Assembly: GCA_001829505.1 (NCBI GenBank)
Contig: MIBK01000050.1
Location: 11,660-18,847, forward strand
Direction: 5' to 3'
DNA from: Spirochaetes bacterium RBG_16_67_19
Lineage (GTDB): Bacteria > Spirochaetota > Spirochaetia > SZUA-6 > DRHE01
DNA length: 7,188 nucleotides
Below are positions 5,981-7,188 of this stretch, piece by piece. Position numbers and translations under genes: made by a program. Below the pieces are notes generated by a model. It did no database searches and was not told the origin of the DNA. It saw only the letters and a program-made list of their open reading frames with translations. How positions within the stretch are numbered: position 1 is the stretch's first letter; every line of letters begins with the position of its first letter.

Positions 5981-6796
5981 CTAGGGTCGGGGGCCGCCGC
6001 CCTGGGGGCTCCCGCCCGAGGGGCTGCCGCCCAGGGGGTGGAATACGGTGCGGGGCACTCGGTCGCTCAGGATGTCGGACAAGCGGTAACGCCCGTTGGC
6101 CACGATGGTCCGGATGCCATGCTCCCCGGCCATCCGGGCGGCGCGCACCTTGGAGGCCATCCCGCCCAGCCCCAGCGGGTTGGTCTCCTTGGCGGCCATC
6201 TGCTCGATCTGCCGGTCGATCTCGCGGACCTCCTCCACCAGGGCCACGTGGGAGTTGTGTTTGGGGTTGGCCTGATACAGGCCGTCCACGTCGGTGAGGA
6301 TCAGCAGGCACTCCGCGCGCAGGCGCACGGCCACCAGGGCGGCCAGAATGTCGTTGTCGCTGAACACCGGCTGGGCCTCCACCTCCTCCTTGTTGACCAT
6401 GTCATTCTCGTTCACGATGGGGATGGTGCCCTGGGCCAGGTAGGCCTCCATGATCTGGCGGATGGTCTTCTCCTCGTTCTGGGTGGAGAAGTTGTGGTGG
6501 GTCAGCAGGATCTGGGCGACGCGGATGCCGTAGCGCTTGAACAGGTCCTTGTAGGATTTCATCAGCTTGATCTGCCCCATGCCCGACAGCAACTGCAGCT
6601 CCAGGGCGTCGCGCGGGCGCTGGCTCAAACCGCGGATCTCCATGCCCGCGGCCACCGCGCCGGAGGTGACCAGGGCGATCTGCTCCCCCGCGCGGGCCAG
6701 GCCGGCAATCTCTCGCACCTTGGCGGCCAGCCAGCGGTAGTTTATGCGGCTGCCCCGCGAGATCAGGGCGCTGCCGATCTTGATCAGCAGCCTCAT
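5981..6796 (-). CDS. proB: Glutamate 5-kinase, short form lacking the PUA domain
   Basis: A 271-residue kinase that phosphorylates L-glutamate to gamma-glutamyl phosphate, the first step of proline synthesis. The amino-acid-kinase fold is complete: IKIGSALIS (5-13), VTSGAVAAG (43-51), GMGQIKLM (72-79), [11 protein letters not shown] (124-134), [12 protein letters not shown] (145-156), [12 protein letters not shown] (168-179) and [12 protein letters not shown] (209-220), ending with VFHPL where other ProB proteins read TLFHA. E. coli ProB (367 residues) continues into a PUA domain; here a tail of Gly, Ser and Pro (256-271) replaces it. The segment usually reading R-x-R-Y-L-N is divergent ([14 protein letters not shown]). 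The frame is open upstream, but the true ATG at 6796 overlaps the proA stop as ATGA. The bases after the stop hold a promoter, not PUA remnants, so this looks like a natural short form. Confidence 0.94.
   Translation of the reverse strand: MRLLIKIGSALISRGSRINYRWLAAKVREIAGLARAGEQIALVTSGAVAAGMEIRGLSQRPRDALELQLLSGMGQIKLMKSYKDLFKRYGIRVAQILLTHHNFSTQNEEKTIRQIMEAYLAQGTIPIVNENDMVNKEEVEAQPVFSDNDILAALVAVRLRAECLLILTDVDGLYQANPKHNSHVALVEEVREIDRQIEQMAAKETNPLGLGGMASKVRAARMAGEHGIRTIVANGRYRLSDILSDRVPRTVFHPLGGSPSGGSPQGGGPRP
5996..6038. repeat. Imperfect direct repeat in the proB 3' end
   Basis: The 13-base unit GCCGCCCTGGGGG (5996-6008) recurs as GCCGCCCAGGGGG (6026-6038), 30 bases apart, one mismatch. The same stretch also contains CCCTGGG (6000-6006) and CCCAGGG (6030-6036) as an inverted pair with a 23-base loop. 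It encodes the repeated Gly-Ser-Pro tail of ProB. Confidence 0.6.
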
Positions 6797-7188
6797 GGCA
6801 GGTCCCGGTGGCGGAAGCGCCGCCGGCCCTCCGCGTAGTCCGCCACCGCCTGCCCGCGGCCCACCAGCAGGAACTTGGTGCTGGTCAGTCCTTCCAGCCC
6901 CACCGGCCCCCGGGCGTGGATCTTGCCGGTGGCGATGCCCACCTCCGCGCCCAGTCCGTAGCGGTAGCCGTCGGCGAAGCGGGTGGAGCAGTTCCACATC
7001 ACGGAGGAGGAGTCCACCCCGGCCTGGAAGCTGCGGGCCGCCGCCGGATCGCCGGTGACGATGGCTTCGGTGTGGTGGCTGCCGTAGCGGTTGATGTGCT
7101 CCATGGCCTGTCCCAGCGAATCCACGACCCGGACGGCGAGGATCAGGTCGTTGTATTCGGCCCGCCAGTCCTCCGGCGTGGCGGCAGC
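6793..7188 (-). CDS. proA: Gamma-glutamyl phosphate reductase, C-terminal part (5' end beyond the window)
   Basis: The last 131 residues of the NADPH-dependent enzyme that reduces gamma-glutamyl phosphate to glutamate semialdehyde, the second step of proline synthesis. The frame is open to the right edge and begins mid-protein ([16 protein letters not shown]). Family blocks seen: [63 protein letters not shown]. These match the C-terminal half of remembered E. coli ProA. The Cys nucleophile lies upstream of the window. The protein ends with a charged tail (about 18 residues) beyond the E. coli end. The stop TGA shares bases with the proB ATG (ATGA), so the product pair is translationally coupled, in the order proA then proB. 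Confidence 0.95.
   Translation of the reverse strand, partial: AAATPEDWRAEYNDLILAVRVVDSLGQAMEHINRYGSHHTEAIVTGDPAAARSFQAGVDSSSVMWNCSTRFADGYRYGLGAEVGIATGKIHARGPVGLEGLTSTKFLLVGRGQAVADYAEGRRRFRHRDLP

Noticed and set aside
6797..6997. N-terminal extension of the proB frame into proA
   Set aside because: The 67 extra residues are shadow of pro[10 protein letters not shown] at 6796 is the normal ProB beginning and forms the ATGA overlap.
1..7188. CRISPR arrays, tRNA or rRNA genes, insertion sequences
   Set aside because: No regularly spaced repeats, no RNA gene signatures and no transposase motifs were seen; almost the whole window is accounted for by coding genes.

Overview
The window is a GC-rich stretch of bacterial chromosome in which every gene I can support lies on the minus strand, packed almost without gaps. 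Purine-rich ribosome binding sites, a sigma70-type promoter, a two-component regulator and ATGA/TTGA start-stop overlaps point to a bacterium. I cannot name the phylum. There are no RNA genes, insertion sequences or CRISPR arrays, and no gene-free stretch over 300 bases; the longest gap is 64 bases (5917-5980).

Read in the direction of transcription (right to left), the window opens with the end of proA (cut by the right edge). It is followed by proB, whose ATG overlaps the proA stop. These two genes supply the first steps of proline synthesis. The order is the reverse of the E. coli proBA operon, and ProB is a short form without the usual C-terminal PUA domain.

The 64-base gap after proB holds a good promoter (TTGACA, 17 bases, TACACT) so close to the next ATG that the transcript should be leaderless or nearly so. 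It drives a run of eight genes: an MNT nucleotidyltransferase and a HEPN protein (a toxin-antitoxin-type pair), a Nudix hydrolase of the ADP-ribose pyrophosphatase type, a 90-residue protein with two membrane segments, a Rieske/FAD oxidoreductase resembling AIFM3, L-threonine 3-dehydrogenase (tdh), a zinc-dependent histone-deacetylase-family amidohydrolase, and a response regulator with two receiver domains cut by the left edge. Successive genes overlap by 20, 7, 4 and 4 bases or are separated by 1, 19 and 9, so translational coupling along the run is likely.

The run mixes a HEPN/MNT pair with enzymes that share a nicotinamide/ADP-ribose theme (Nudix, NAD(P)H flavoprotein, NAD-dependent Tdh), a deacetylase and a signalling protein. 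How they work together is not known and is inference only. The most interesting details are the near-leaderless promoter, an MNT protein whose second and third catalytic acidic positions appear lost, and a run of nine G at the end of the small membrane gene. Losing one G there would fuse that gene in frame to the Rieske/FAD enzyme.
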